Shown piece by piece: positions 14,933-20,842 of a stretch of DNA of 20,842 nt (positions are counted from its first letter, which is position 1; each line of letters begins with the position of its first letter). Position numbers and translations under genes: made by a program. The notes under the pieces were generated by a model. It ran no database searches, was not told where the DNA came from, and saw only the letters and a program-made list of their open reading frames with translations. Source of the stretch: Lachnospiraceae bacterium (GTDB lineage: Bacteria > Bacillota > Clostridia > Lachnospirales > Lachnospiraceae). The stretch lies in assembly GCA_900751995.1 (NCBI GenBank), contig CAADTP010000012.1, positions 1 through 20,842 of the forward strand, given 5' to 3'.

Positions 14933-14960
14933 AAGAATTAGAACTATATATAGCATATGT
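14917..14960. repeat. Direct repeats ATATAGCATATGT, possible operator
   Basis: The 13-mer ATATAGCATATGT occurs at 14917-14929 and 14948-14960, 31 bp apart (about three helical turns). A related GCATATGC lies at 14836-14843. The first copy overlaps the -35 box of the ssb promoter and the second lies upstream of the response-regulator promoter. Binding here could affect both directions. Confidence 0.55.
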
Positions 14961-14993
14961 AGACGAGGTGGAAGGATAATATCAAAAGAATTT

Positions 14994-15026
14994 TGGACAT
15001 AGTTATAAAAGTGCAATATAATATTG
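14994..15026 (+). promoter_or_regulatory. Promoter of the second two-component system, with palindrome at -10
   Basis: TGGACA (14994-14999) and TATAAT (15017-15022) are 17 bases apart, a strong sigma-A-type promoter. The perfect inverted repeat CAATAT-A-ATATTG (15014-15026) covers the -10 box and could be a repressor site. Confidence 0.7.
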
Positions 15027-15056
15027 TTTAAATCGGAAAATGGAAGGATGAGAAAA

Positions 15057-15746
15057 ATGGAGCAGAAAAACAGAATTCTGATTGTAGAAGACGATACGGA
15101 TATCAATAATCTTTTATATACGGCATTACAGAAAGCAGGGTATGAGACGGTACAGGCTTTTTCCGGGACGGAAGCGAGGATGCTGTTCCAGATGGATAAG
15201 GCGGGCTTTTCTTTGATTCTATTGGATCTGATGCTTCCGGGAATTTCAGGAGAAGAGGTGCTTGCCCAGATTCGGAAACAGGGCAATACGCCGGTTATTG
15301 TCCTGACAGCCAAAGACGGATTGGATGAAAAAATCGGGCTTCTTACCAGTGGGGCAGATGATTACATTACAAAACCGTTTGAGATACAGGAGGTGCTTGC
15401 CCGGATTCAGGTTCAGCTCCGCCATATGCAGCAGGAGCCGGAACATAAAAGCGTGTCATATAAAAACCTGGAACTGGACCGTGAGCGCTTTGAAGTCCGA
15501 ATTGCCGGAGTGCTGCTTCCCAAAATTACAAAGCAGGAATTTGCAATTCTGGAGCTTTTACTGGAGCATCCGAAACAGGTCTTCAGCAAAGAAGAGATTT
15601 TTGAATATGCGTGGGATGAACACTATATGGGAGAGACAAAGACACTGGATGTACATATCAGCAATATCCGGAAAAAGATAAAAGCAGTAACGCAGGAGGA
15701 ATATATTGATACCGTATGGGGAATCGGCTACCGTCTGCATTCTTAA
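15057..15746 (+). CDS. OmpR-family response regulator of an antimicrobial-peptide module
   Basis: A 229-residue regulator. Receiver residues: E11-D12-D13, phospho-acceptor D57 in LILLDLMLP, T84 in VIVLTAK and K106 in DDYITKPF. The winged helix spans about residues 130-229 and ends WGIGYRLHS. The ATG at 15057 follows GGAAGG with 9 bases of spacing; further upstream in-frame starts overlap the promoter. The partner kinase is not adjacent but lies after the ABC genes (17595-18491), an arrangement seen in lantibiotic and bacitracin resistance modules. It probably activates the ABC genes directly downstream. Confidence 0.92.
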   Translation: MEQKNRILIVEDDTDINNLLYTALQKAGYETVQAFSGTEARMLFQMDKAGFSLILLDLMLPGISGEEVLAQIRKQGNTPVIVLTAKDGLDEKIGLLTSGADDYITKPFEIQEVLARIQVQLRHMQQEPEHKSVSYKNLELDRERFEVRIAGVLLPKITKQEFAILELLLEHPKQVFSKEEIFEYAWDEHYMGETKTLDVHISNIRKKIKAVTQEEYIDTVWGIGYRLHS

Positions 15747-15748
15747 TC

Positions 15749-15802
15749 TTTACTCTTTTTTTACTATTTATTTGCGTTTGATTAGGATTTATCCGATATG
15801 AT
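15749..15802 (+). promoter_or_regulatory. Possible regulated promoter of the BcrA-like ABC operon
   Basis: TTTACT occurs at 15749-15754 and 15760-15765, exactly 11 bp apart, the spacing expected for an OmpR-type dimer site. A -10-like TATGAT follows at 15797-15802 and no good -35 lies between. This is the layout of an activator-dependent promoter, but each element alone is weak. Confidence 0.35.
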
Positions 15803-15832
15803 AACAGCAGATAAGAAAAGGAGATGAAAGCA

Positions 15833-16750
15833 TTGAGTGAATTGTTATTAAGTACAAATGGATTGACGAAGCAGTATGGTCATCATAAGGCAGTGGATAA
15901 AGTAAACCTTCACATAAAAAAGGGTGCTATCTATGGATTTATCGGACGGAACGGTGCGGGAAAGACGACTTGCCTGAAGATGATCAGTGGACTTGCAAGA
16001 CCGACAGCCGGAGAGATTGAGATGTTCGGGTGTAAAGGAAAAGAACTGGAGAGGATTCGTTCTCGTGTGGGGTGTCTGATTGAAGCACCGGGGCTGTATG
16101 GCAACATGAATGCATATACAAACCTGAAAATAAAATGTGAATTGTTTGGTATTCGGAAAAAGGGATACATCGAAGATATCTTAGAGACGGTCGGACTGGA
16201 AGGTGTCGGAAAGAAAAAAACGAAACATTTTTCCCTTGGAATGAAGCAGCGTCTCGGAATCGGGCTGGCACTGGTCGGGGAGCCGGATCTCCTGGTCCTT
16301 GATGAACCGATCAATGGGCTTGATCCCCAGGGAATTGCAGAGGTGCGTGATACCATACAGAGACTGCGAGATGAACGGAATATGACGATTTTGATATCCA
16401 GTCATATTTTAGAGGAATTATCTAAGATTGCAACGGATTATGGAATTATCCATAATGGAAGTCTTCTGCAGGAGCTGACAAGCGAAGAACTGATGAAACG
16501 CTGCAGTGAACGGATTGAAATAGAGTTAATCCATCCGGAGCAGGCAGTCCCGATTCTGGACAGAATGGGATTTACCAACTATCAGGTTACAGATAAGAGC
16601 CATATCCATATATTTGAACGATTGAATGAAAGCGCCAATGTCAATATGGAACTGGCAAAAGCAGGAATTTTGGTCAATGGAATTTCCATTACCAGTGAAG
16701 AACTGGAAACCTATTTCTTGAATCTGACAGGAGGGAATCAAAATGCTTAA
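15833..16750 (+). CDS. BcrA/LanF-like ABC transporter ATP-binding protein
   Basis: A 305-residue ATPase. Motifs: Walker A GRNGAGKTT (38-46), glutamate E84 at the Q-loop position in LIEAPGLYGNM, signature FSLGM (133-137), Walker B LLVLDE (D157, E158), GLDPQG and H191 in ISSH. An E in place of the Q-loop Gln and the IEAPGLY segment are typical of the BcrA/LanF group, which exports bacitracin or lantibiotics away from the membrane. The TTG at 15833 lies 9 bases after AAAAGGAG; the ATG at 15824 abuts that site and is unlikely. The stop overlaps the permease start by 8 bases. Confidence 0.9.
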   Translation: MSELLLSTNGLTKQYGHHKAVDKVNLHIKKGAIYGFIGRNGAGKTTCLKMISGLARPTAGEIEMFGCKGKELERIRSRVGCLIEAPGLYGNMNAYTNLKIKCELFGIRKKGYIEDILETVGLEGVGKKKTKHFSLGMKQRLGIGLALVGEPDLLVLDEPINGLDPQGIAEVRDTIQRLRDERNMTILISSHILEELSKIATDYGIIHNGSLLQELTSEELMKRCSERIEIELIHPEQAVPILDRMGFTNYQVTDKSHIHIFERLNESANVNMELAKAGILVNGISITSEELETYFLNLTGGNQNA

Positions 16751-17594
16751 TATGATAAAAATGGATCTGTACCGGATGGTCCGGACAAAAAGTATGTATG
16801 TGGTATGGATTGTGATGGCGGCAGCTATATTCTTCTCCACATCCATGTCGAAATTGGATATTGATACGATGAACAAGGAAGCGGAACAACAGCAGACAGA
16901 AAACATTGCAGAAACAGTGAAACCAGAAACCATCAATATGGGAATGTCCGTATTCCTGCCGACACAGCCGGGAGAAAAAGTAACGGTCTTTGATCAGGTA
17001 TATGCAAACCTGCAGGCGAAGTTTGTGGCGTTGTTTCTGGTGATTTTTACAGTGCTGTTTTCCAGTGCAGATATAGGAAGCGGTTATATTAAAAATATCG
17101 GCGGGCAGGTAAGGAGCCGGAGAAACCTGATCTTTTCCAAAGCTTCCGTGTTGTTTGTGTATACGACTGTTACCATGCTGCTTTATTTCATCATTCAGAT
17201 TATTGCACAGCAGATGTACTTCGGATATCTGGAGTGGGGGAATGGAAGCGAGTTGCTGAGATACTTTGGTATTCAGATTTTGCTTCATTATGCACTGGTA
17301 CTAATCAGTATGGCGATTGCGGTGGTTTTGAACAGCAACGTGTTCAGCATGACGATTGTTATCTGCCTGTGCATGAATACCATGATTGTCTTATACGGAG
17401 TGATCAATCATTTGATCCAGAAGGCAGGTGTGGAGAATTTCCAGATTTTGAAATATACAGTGACAGGAAAGATTGCACTTTTATCCATGTCACCGACCAA
17501 TAAGGAATGCCTGACGGCAGTTGTGATTGCGGCGGCGTTCGGAATCGTGGTTACATTACTGACAGCATGGGTATTCAGAAAGAGAGATATCTAA
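16743..17594 (+). CDS. ABC-2-type permease of the BcrA-like exporter
   Basis: A 283-residue membrane protein with six predicted helices: one near residues 17-34, an extracytoplasmic loop of about 60 residues rich in Glu, Gln and Thr, then five more helices from about residue 95 to 278. The topology matches BcrB/LanE/LanG-type permeases. GACAGGAGGGAATCAAA precedes the ATG. It overlaps the ATPase gene upstream and abuts the kinase start downstream, so ATPase, permease and kinase form one operon. No second permease gene is present, so the exporter is probably a homodimeric permease with two ATPases. Confidence 0.85.
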   Translation: MLNMIKMDLYRMVRTKSMYVVWIVMAAAIFFSTSMSKLDIDTMNKEAEQQQTENIAETVKPETINMGMSVFLPTQPGEKVTVFDQVYANLQAKFVALFLVIFTVLFSSADIGSGYIKNIGGQVRSRRNLIFSKASVLFVYTTVTMLLYFIIQIIAQQMYFGYLEWGNGSELLRYFGIQILLHYALVLISMAIAVVLNSNVFSMTIVICLCMNTMIVLYGVINHLIQKAGVENFQILKYTVTGKIALLSMSPTNKECLTAVVIAAAFGIVVTLLTAWVFRKRDI

Positions 17595-18491
17595 ATGATA
17601 AAACTAGGGTTCGTGCTATTGATAGCAGTGATACTGGTACAAGGAATGTTATTTTGGAAATACCAGCGGCAGGTGAAAGACATCTGCCGCCAGTTGTCGT
17701 TTCTGATGAAGCACGACAGCAACATGCTGATTACCAGAGAAATGGATTTTGGAGGCATTGGTGAGTTGGCAGATGTTTTAAACGAATGGCTGGAACTGAA
17801 GCGAAGGGAAAAGAAGGAATACTTGAAGAAAGAGGAGATGATTTCGGATACATATACAAATCTCTCACATGATATCCGTACTCCTTTGACATCCCTTGAC
17901 GGATATTTTCAGTTAATGGAAACCTGTGAAGACCAGGAAGAGCAGAGACGGTATATGAAGATCATACAGGAGAGAATCGGCAGCCTGAAAGAAATGCTGG
18001 AAGAATTATTTACTTTTACAAAACTTAAAAACGATTCTTTTCATCTGGAAATGTCATCCTGCTGTATCAACAAGATTTTGAAAGATACCATATTTTCCTA
18101 CTACGATGAATGGACGGGCAGAGGAATTGAACCGGAGATACAGATTACAGATAAACTGCTGTTTATGAACGGAAATGAACAGGGAATCCAGAGAATTTTT
18201 CAGAATATCATAAAAAACGGACTGGATCACGGGGAGAAGAAAATCAGTATTTCACTGGAAGAAGTTGAAAACAACATCCGGATACAGATAAAAAATCAAG
18301 TATGTCATGTGGAAAAAATAAATGTAGATCAGGTGTTTGAACGGTTTTATAAAGCGGATGAAGCACGCAGTAAGACTTCCAGCGGTCTCGGCTTATCAAT
18401 TGCGAAAGAGCTGGTACTTCGTATGGATGGGAAAATCAGCGCCCGGATAGAAGGGAATGAGTTCTGTGTGGAGATTGTGTTTCCAAAATAA
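17595..18491 (+). CDS. Intramembrane-sensing-type histidine kinase
   Basis: A 298-residue kinase with a single clear membrane helix (residues 3-21) and almost nothing outside the membrane, so sensing probably occurs in the membrane or through the adjacent permease. The H-box is NLSHDIRTPL with H92, the N-box is QNIIKNGLDHG, and the C-terminal FERFYKAD and SSGLGLSIAKELV blocks are present. The usual G1 motif DxGxG is absent; its position reads IKNQVCHVEKINVD, as in a common Firmicutes subgroup. It starts directly after the permease stop. The regulator is four genes away at 15057 in the same module. Confidence 0.9.
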   Translation: MIKLGFVLLIAVILVQGMLFWKYQRQVKDICRQLSFLMKHDSNMLITREMDFGGIGELADVLNEWLELKRREKKEYLKKEEMISDTYTNLSHDIRTPLTSLDGYFQLMETCEDQEEQRRYMKIIQERIGSLKEMLEELFTFTKLKNDSFHLEMSSCCINKILKDTIFSYYDEWTGRGIEPEIQITDKLLFMNGNEQGIQRIFQNIIKNGLDHGEKKISISLEEVENNIRIQIKNQVCHVEKINVDQVFERFYKADEARSKTSSGLGLSIAKELVLRMDGKISARIEGNEFCVEIVFPK

Positions 18492-18528
18492 AAGGAAAAA
18501 TTTATATTAAAGCAAGTGAAAATGGGGA

Positions 18529-18557
18529 ATGACTTTATATAGGTTTCATGGTAGAAT
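18529..18557 (+). promoter_or_regulatory. Possible promoter of the VapD-like unit
   Basis: ATGACT (18529-18534) and TAGAAT (18552-18557) are 17 bases apart, about 55 bases before the first start codon. The match is moderate, and the 121-base gap after the kinase shows no terminator, so readthrough is also possible. Confidence 0.35.
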
Positions 18558-18612
18558 TACAGTAGAAAGAGAAGAGTCACTCAGTCATTTGTTGTATGAA
18601 AGGATGAGTATA

Positions 18613-18903
18613 ATGTATAAAGTAGAACTTAAATTTGATACAAGCAAGCTCGCTCCGGAAACGGTAAATCAGATGTGTGAACAGGCAGATCAGATTTTTG
18701 AGCAGGAGGATTTAAGCTGTGCAGTCAAAGCCCTTGGAAGCAGGATTTATCTTGACCGGGGACGCAAGCAGGACTATGGAAGATTCTGGGCAGCAATCTT
18801 TCAGTTGAAAAACTCCGTAGGAATTGCAGAGAATTTGTTAGAGTGTTTCTGGTATAACGGAACAGAAAAGGAGAACCTGATTACAGACTTTATAAGGAAC
18901 TAA
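18613..18903 (+). CDS. Unknown 96-residue partner of the VapD-like protein
   Basis: I do not recognise this family. It begins MYKVELKFDTSKL, with strand-like alternation, then has a helical, acidic middle (MCEQADQIFEQEDL) and a block YGRFWAAIFQLKNSVG. The ATG at 18613 has AAAGGA 8 bases upstream; longer in-frame starts run into the promoter region. Its stop is 3 bases before the VapD-like gene. By position it could be the antitoxin or a regulator of that protein, but no DNA-binding motif is visible. Confidence 0.7.
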   Translation: MYKVELKFDTSKLAPETVNQMCEQADQIFEQEDLSCAVKALGSRIYLDRGRKQDYGRFWAAIFQLKNSVGIAENLLECFWYNGTEKENLITDFIRN

Positions 18904-18906
18904 CAG

Positions 18907-19239
18907 ATGGACAGCTTACAGAGGAAAGGCATCAATTTTGACCTGAATACACAAGCACTAAAGGAATATTATCCGAAAGGTGACTGGCATAATGCATATG
19001 CGGATGTAAGGGACTTTTTTGAAGCAAACGGATTTGAGCATATTCAGGGATCGGGATATCATTCGGTGGAAGCAATGTCAGAAGCAAAAGCCATGGCAGT
19101 TATTTATCAGATGACAAAAGAATTTCCATGGCTCAATTATTGTGTGAATGTGTGTACCATATCAGATGTACCGGAACTGTTTGATATCTCGCATGTATTT
19201 GCCAGAGAAGCGGAACGGTTGGAAAAGAAAAATGCATGA
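18907..19239 (+). CDS. VapD-like (Cas2-fold) endoribonuclease-family protein
   Basis: A 110-residue protein. Matches to the VapD pattern: an initial strand with Asp (INFDLNTQALKEYYP), AYADVRDFFEANGFE, IQGSGYHS, and a late WLNYCVN then VPELFDISHVF. VapD proteins share the Cas2 ferredoxin-like fold and some cut RNA. They occur as toxin-type genes in Helicobacter, Haemophilus and Firmicutes. The AAGGA site lies 9 bases before the ATG. The gene upstream may be its antitoxin. The family call rests on the QGS and AYxDxR motifs seen by eye. Confidence 0.75.
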   Translation: MDSLQRKGINFDLNTQALKEYYPKGDWHNAYADVRDFFEANGFEHIQGSGYHSVEAMSEAKAMAVIYQMTKEFPWLNYCVNVCTISDVPELFDISHVFAREAERLEKKNA

Positions 19240-19240
19240 T

Positions 19241-19269
19241 TTGACAAATTATTTCCAATATGTTATATT
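19241..19269 (+). promoter_or_regulatory. Consensus promoter of the riboswitch operon
   Basis: TTGACA (19241-19246) and TATATT (19264-19269) are exactly 17 bases apart. Transcription would begin near 19276, only a few bases before the riboswitch aptamer. The -35 box starts one base after the VapD-like stop codon. Confidence 0.85.
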
Positions 19270-19279
19270 CATCTCAAGC

Positions 19280-19375
19280 AAAAAAGGGAGTAGCTGAACG
19301 CCTTGAAAGAGGTGGTTTTGTAACCGACAACCGGTATCGAGAGATACCCGTAGCAAATGAGATAGCAAGACTTTT
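19280..19375 (+). ncRNA. yybP-ykoY (manganese) riboswitch aptamer
   Basis: The segment carries the two conserved blocks of the yybP-ykoY family: AAGGGAGTAGC at the 5' side (19284-19294) and TAGCAAGAC at the 3' side (19363-19371). Between them lie helices such as GGTATC-GAGA-GATACC (19333-19348) and GGTT-TTGT-AACC (19314-19325). The closing stem P1 can form from AAAAG (19282-19286) and CTTTT (19371-19375). Members sense Mn2+. The 3' arm of P1 is also the 5' arm of the terminator that follows, so Mn2+ binding should prevent termination and switch the operon on. Confidence 0.85.
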
Positions 19376-19409
19376 ATTGTGGCAGAGGTCATGATAGGAG
19401 TCTTTTTTT
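19368..19409 (+). terminator. Riboswitch expression-platform terminator
   Basis: AGACTTTTAT (19368-19377) and ATAGGAGTCT (19394-19403) form a 10-bp stem with two G-U pairs, followed by seven T (19403-19409). The 5' arm shares AGACTTTT with the aptamer's closing region, so the two structures exclude each other. Confidence 0.85.
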
Positions 19410-19468
19410 ATTATGAAATATAGAAAATCTGCCGCAATAGTCTGCTAAAAAGAAAGAGAGGATAAACG

Positions 19469-19903
19469 ATGAGTAACGAAATGATGAAACGGGAAATGCA
19501 GGAAGCAGTACAGGCAGGGGAGCGGGCGCTTCAGAGCCTTTACGCAGCAAGGGATAAGTTGGGAAGTGCGAGAAACTGGGGCATTTTTGATATGCTTGGA
19601 GGAGGCTTTATCAGTGACTTTGTGAAGCATTCTAAAATGAATGACGCAGCTGCGTTGATGGAACAGGCGAAAAGCGATATTCAGCGTTTTCAGAGAGAAT
19701 TAAGAGATGTGCAGGTTTCCTTGGATCTGCGCATGGAAATCGGCAGCTTCCTTTCCTTTGCGGATTTCTTTCTGGACGGGCTGGTGGCAGATTATATGGT
19801 GCAGAGCAAGATTGCAGATGCAAGAGAACAGGTGGATGATGCCATCAACCGGATAGAAAAGATACTTGCTGATGTGAAAAATCGGATGAATGGGGAGGTG
19901 TAG
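19469..19903 (+). CDS. Unknown helical protein with an internal duplication
   Basis: A 144-residue protein, first gene after the riboswitch. It is mainly helical with no true membrane helix. Two copies of one pattern are in register 58 residues apart: D41, G46, D50, S55-K56, D59-A60, A67 and I71 match D99, G104, D108, S113-K114, D117-A118, A125 and I129. GAGAGGAT precedes the ATG. It lies 3 bases before a YccF-family membrane protein, so a role with it at the membrane under manganese control is plausible but unproven. Confidence 0.8.
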   Translation: MSNEMMKREMQEAVQAGERALQSLYAARDKLGSARNWGIFDMLGGGFISDFVKHSKMNDAAALMEQAKSDIQRFQRELRDVQVSLDLRMEIGSFLSFADFFLDGLVADYMVQSKIADAREQVDDAINRIEKILADVKNRMNGEV

Positions 19904-19906
19904 CAT

Positions 19907-20266
19907 ATGGGATGCCTGGGAAATGTGTTGTGGTTTGTGTTTGGCGGCGCAGTCAGTGGGCTGAGCTGGTGTCTGGCAGGTTGTCTCTGGTGTATTACCG
20001 TTGTGGGGATTCCGGTGGGGATGCAGTGTTTTAAATTTGCGGCGCTTAGTTTTTTCCCCTTTGGAAAAGAGGTGCAGTATGGTGGCGGAGCTAGTTCGTT
20101 CCTTTTGAATATCATCTGGCTGATTGTATCCGGTCTGCCTCTTGCACTGGAGCATCTGGCGTTGGGTACAGCTTTATGTGTGACGATTATCGGAATCCCG
20201 TTTGGTTTACAGCAGTTTAAACTGGCGAAACTGGCATTGATGCCGTTTGGTGCGGAGGTGTATTAA
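19907..20266 (+). CDS. YccF-family membrane protein (two YccF repeats)
   Basis: A 119-residue membrane protein. It has two copies of the YccF (DUF307) unit. The first reads GNVLWFVFGG, then ITVVGIPVGMQCFKFAALSFFPFG. The second reads LNIIWLIVSG, then VTIIGIPFGLQQFKLAKLALMPFG. About four hydrophobic segments are expected. The function of YccF proteins is not established. GGGGAGGTG precedes the ATG. The following EcsC-family gene begins 1 base after its stop, so both are under the upstream riboswitch. Confidence 0.88.
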   Translation: MGCLGNVLWFVFGGAVSGLSWCLAGCLWCITVVGIPVGMQCFKFAALSFFPFGKEVQYGGGASSFLLNIIWLIVSGLPLALEHLALGTALCVTIIGIPFGLQQFKLAKLALMPFGAEVY

Positions 20267-20267
20267 G

Positions 20268-20842
20268 ATGCGATTATTTGATAAAAGGACACCGCTTCAG
20301 AAGGAGTGGGAAAAGCTGGAAGTACAGGAGCAGAGATTCCTTCAGAAGCGTTCAGAGAAAAGGGAGAGCATTCTGAATCAGAAACTGGAGGAAAAGATAC
20401 CGCCGAAACTTCAGAAAACATTGGATACCGCTTTTGCGAAGGCATTTGCTCTGATTTTCGAGAAAGGAACCGGGGTTATTGAAAAGACGTATCAGCGGAC
20501 AAAACTGGAGCAGGATTATCAGGTGCGGCAGTATATGGCGGATGTAAAGCAGAATTCCAAATCCCTCCGCTCTTTTTCTAAAAAGGCAAGAGATACGGGA
20601 ACAAAGAATTTACTGCTATCCGGTGTGTCTGGAATCGGGATGGGCGTATTGGGAATCGGTCTGCCGGATATTCCGGTATTTACAGGGATGATTTTAAAGA
20701 ATATTTATGAGACTGCTCTGCAGTATGGATACAGCTATGAAAGCAGGGAAGAAAAATATTTTATCTTATTATTGATCCGGGGAGCAGTATCCTATGGGGA
20801 TACACTTTGTGAGATTGACGGGAAAGTAAATGAATTTATCAG
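20268..20842 (+). CDS. EcsC-family protein (3' end beyond window)
   Basis: Partial: 191 codons are visible and the frame is open at the window end. The start is charged and helical (MRLFDKRTPLQKEWEKL) and a small hydrophobic Gly-rich stretch follows (SGVSGIGMGVLGIGL). Then comes the EcsC-type block PDIPVFTGMILKNIYETA, with YGYSYESREEKYFILLLI after it. GGAGGTG lies 8 bases before the ATG. EcsC proteins are membrane-associated and of unclear biochemical role. Here it is the third gene under the manganese riboswitch. Confidence 0.85.
   Translation, partial: MRLFDKRTPLQKEWEKLEVQEQRFLQKRSEKRESILNQKLEEKIPPKLQKTLDTAFAKAFALIFEKGTGVIEKTYQRTKLEQDYQVRQYMADVKQNSKSLRSFSKKARDTGTKNLLLSGVSGIGMGVLGIGLPDIPVFTGMILKNIYETALQYGYSYESREEKYFILLLIRGAVSYGDTLCEIDGKVNEFI

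Larger units (their letters stand above)
14723..15056. promoter_or_regulatory. Divergent intergenic region between ssb cluster and second two-component system
   Basis: This 334-bp stretch holds no convincing gene. It contains a minus-strand promoter and leader for ssb (14932-14723), a leader terminator (14769-14816), a plus-strand promoter for the response regulator (14994-15022), and three GCATATG motifs (14836, 14923, 14954). It also has a 6-bp inverted repeat TCTGGA/TCCAGA (14845-14850 and 14858-14863) inside the ssb leader. A 13-codon frame starting with the ATG near 14870 on the minus strand has no ribosome binding site. Confidence 0.6.

Noticed and set aside
15024..15056. Upstream in-frame start for the second response regulator
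   Set aside because: It would begin at the promoter -10 region, and the ATG at 15057 has GGAAGG at proper distance and a normal receiver start.
1..20842. CRISPR array, tRNA, rRNA or insertion sequence
   Set aside because: I saw no regularly spaced repeats, no cloverleaf or ribosomal RNA sequence and no transposase or integrase motif in any long frame.

Overview
The window looks like chromosome or integrated accessory DNA from a low-to-moderate GC Clostridia, most likely Lachnospiraceae. This is inferred from strong AGGAGG-type ribosome binding sites, OmpR/ABC-2 antimicrobial-peptide modules, a SpoVT-like regulator, a VapD-like protein and a yybP-ykoY riboswitch. No rRNA, tRNA, integrase, transposase or CRISPR array is visible.

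Left block (1-5435, plus strand): a two-component system (OmpR regulator and histidine kinase), then two ABC-2 permeases and their ATPase. The block is bracketed by two diverged copies of a winged-helix DNA-binding gene that has no receiver domain, each with the same hairpin behind it. The left copy is truncated and the right one is nearly intact.

Central block (5443-14932, minus strand, read right to left): a long co-directional cluster. Order: single-stranded DNA-binding protein with a long Gly/Pro/Asn/Gln tail; two-helix membrane protein; MoxR/CobS-like AAA+ ATPase; Xre-type HTH protein; large protein with an HExxH metallopeptidase-like motif and a VWA/MIDAS domain; unknown 228-residue protein; SpoVT-like AbrB regulator; then five small proteins, one resembling YubB/Api92 ferredoxin-like proteins. 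Stop and start codons overlap at several junctions. Intrinsic terminators lie in the leader, after ssb, after the 228-residue gene and at the end. This AAA+/VWA/SSB cluster is the best candidate for an undescribed system. The AAA+ and VWA proteins would be expected to work as a chaperone or remodelling pair, but the target is unknown.

Right block (14994-18491, plus strand): divergently transcribed from ssb. It encodes an OmpR regulator, a BcrA/LanF-like ABC ATPase, an ABC-2 permease and a histidine kinase with almost no extracellular domain, which is a typical antimicrobial-peptide sensing and resistance module. The 334-bp intergenic region holds back-to-back promoters, repeated GCATATG motifs and the ssb leader terminator.

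Far right (18529-20842, plus strand): a two-gene unit with a VapD-like ribonuclease and an unknown partner. It is followed by a consensus promoter, a yybP-ykoY (manganese) riboswitch with a clear terminator, and an operon for an internally duplicated helical protein, a double-YccF membrane protein and an EcsC-family protein cut by the window end.
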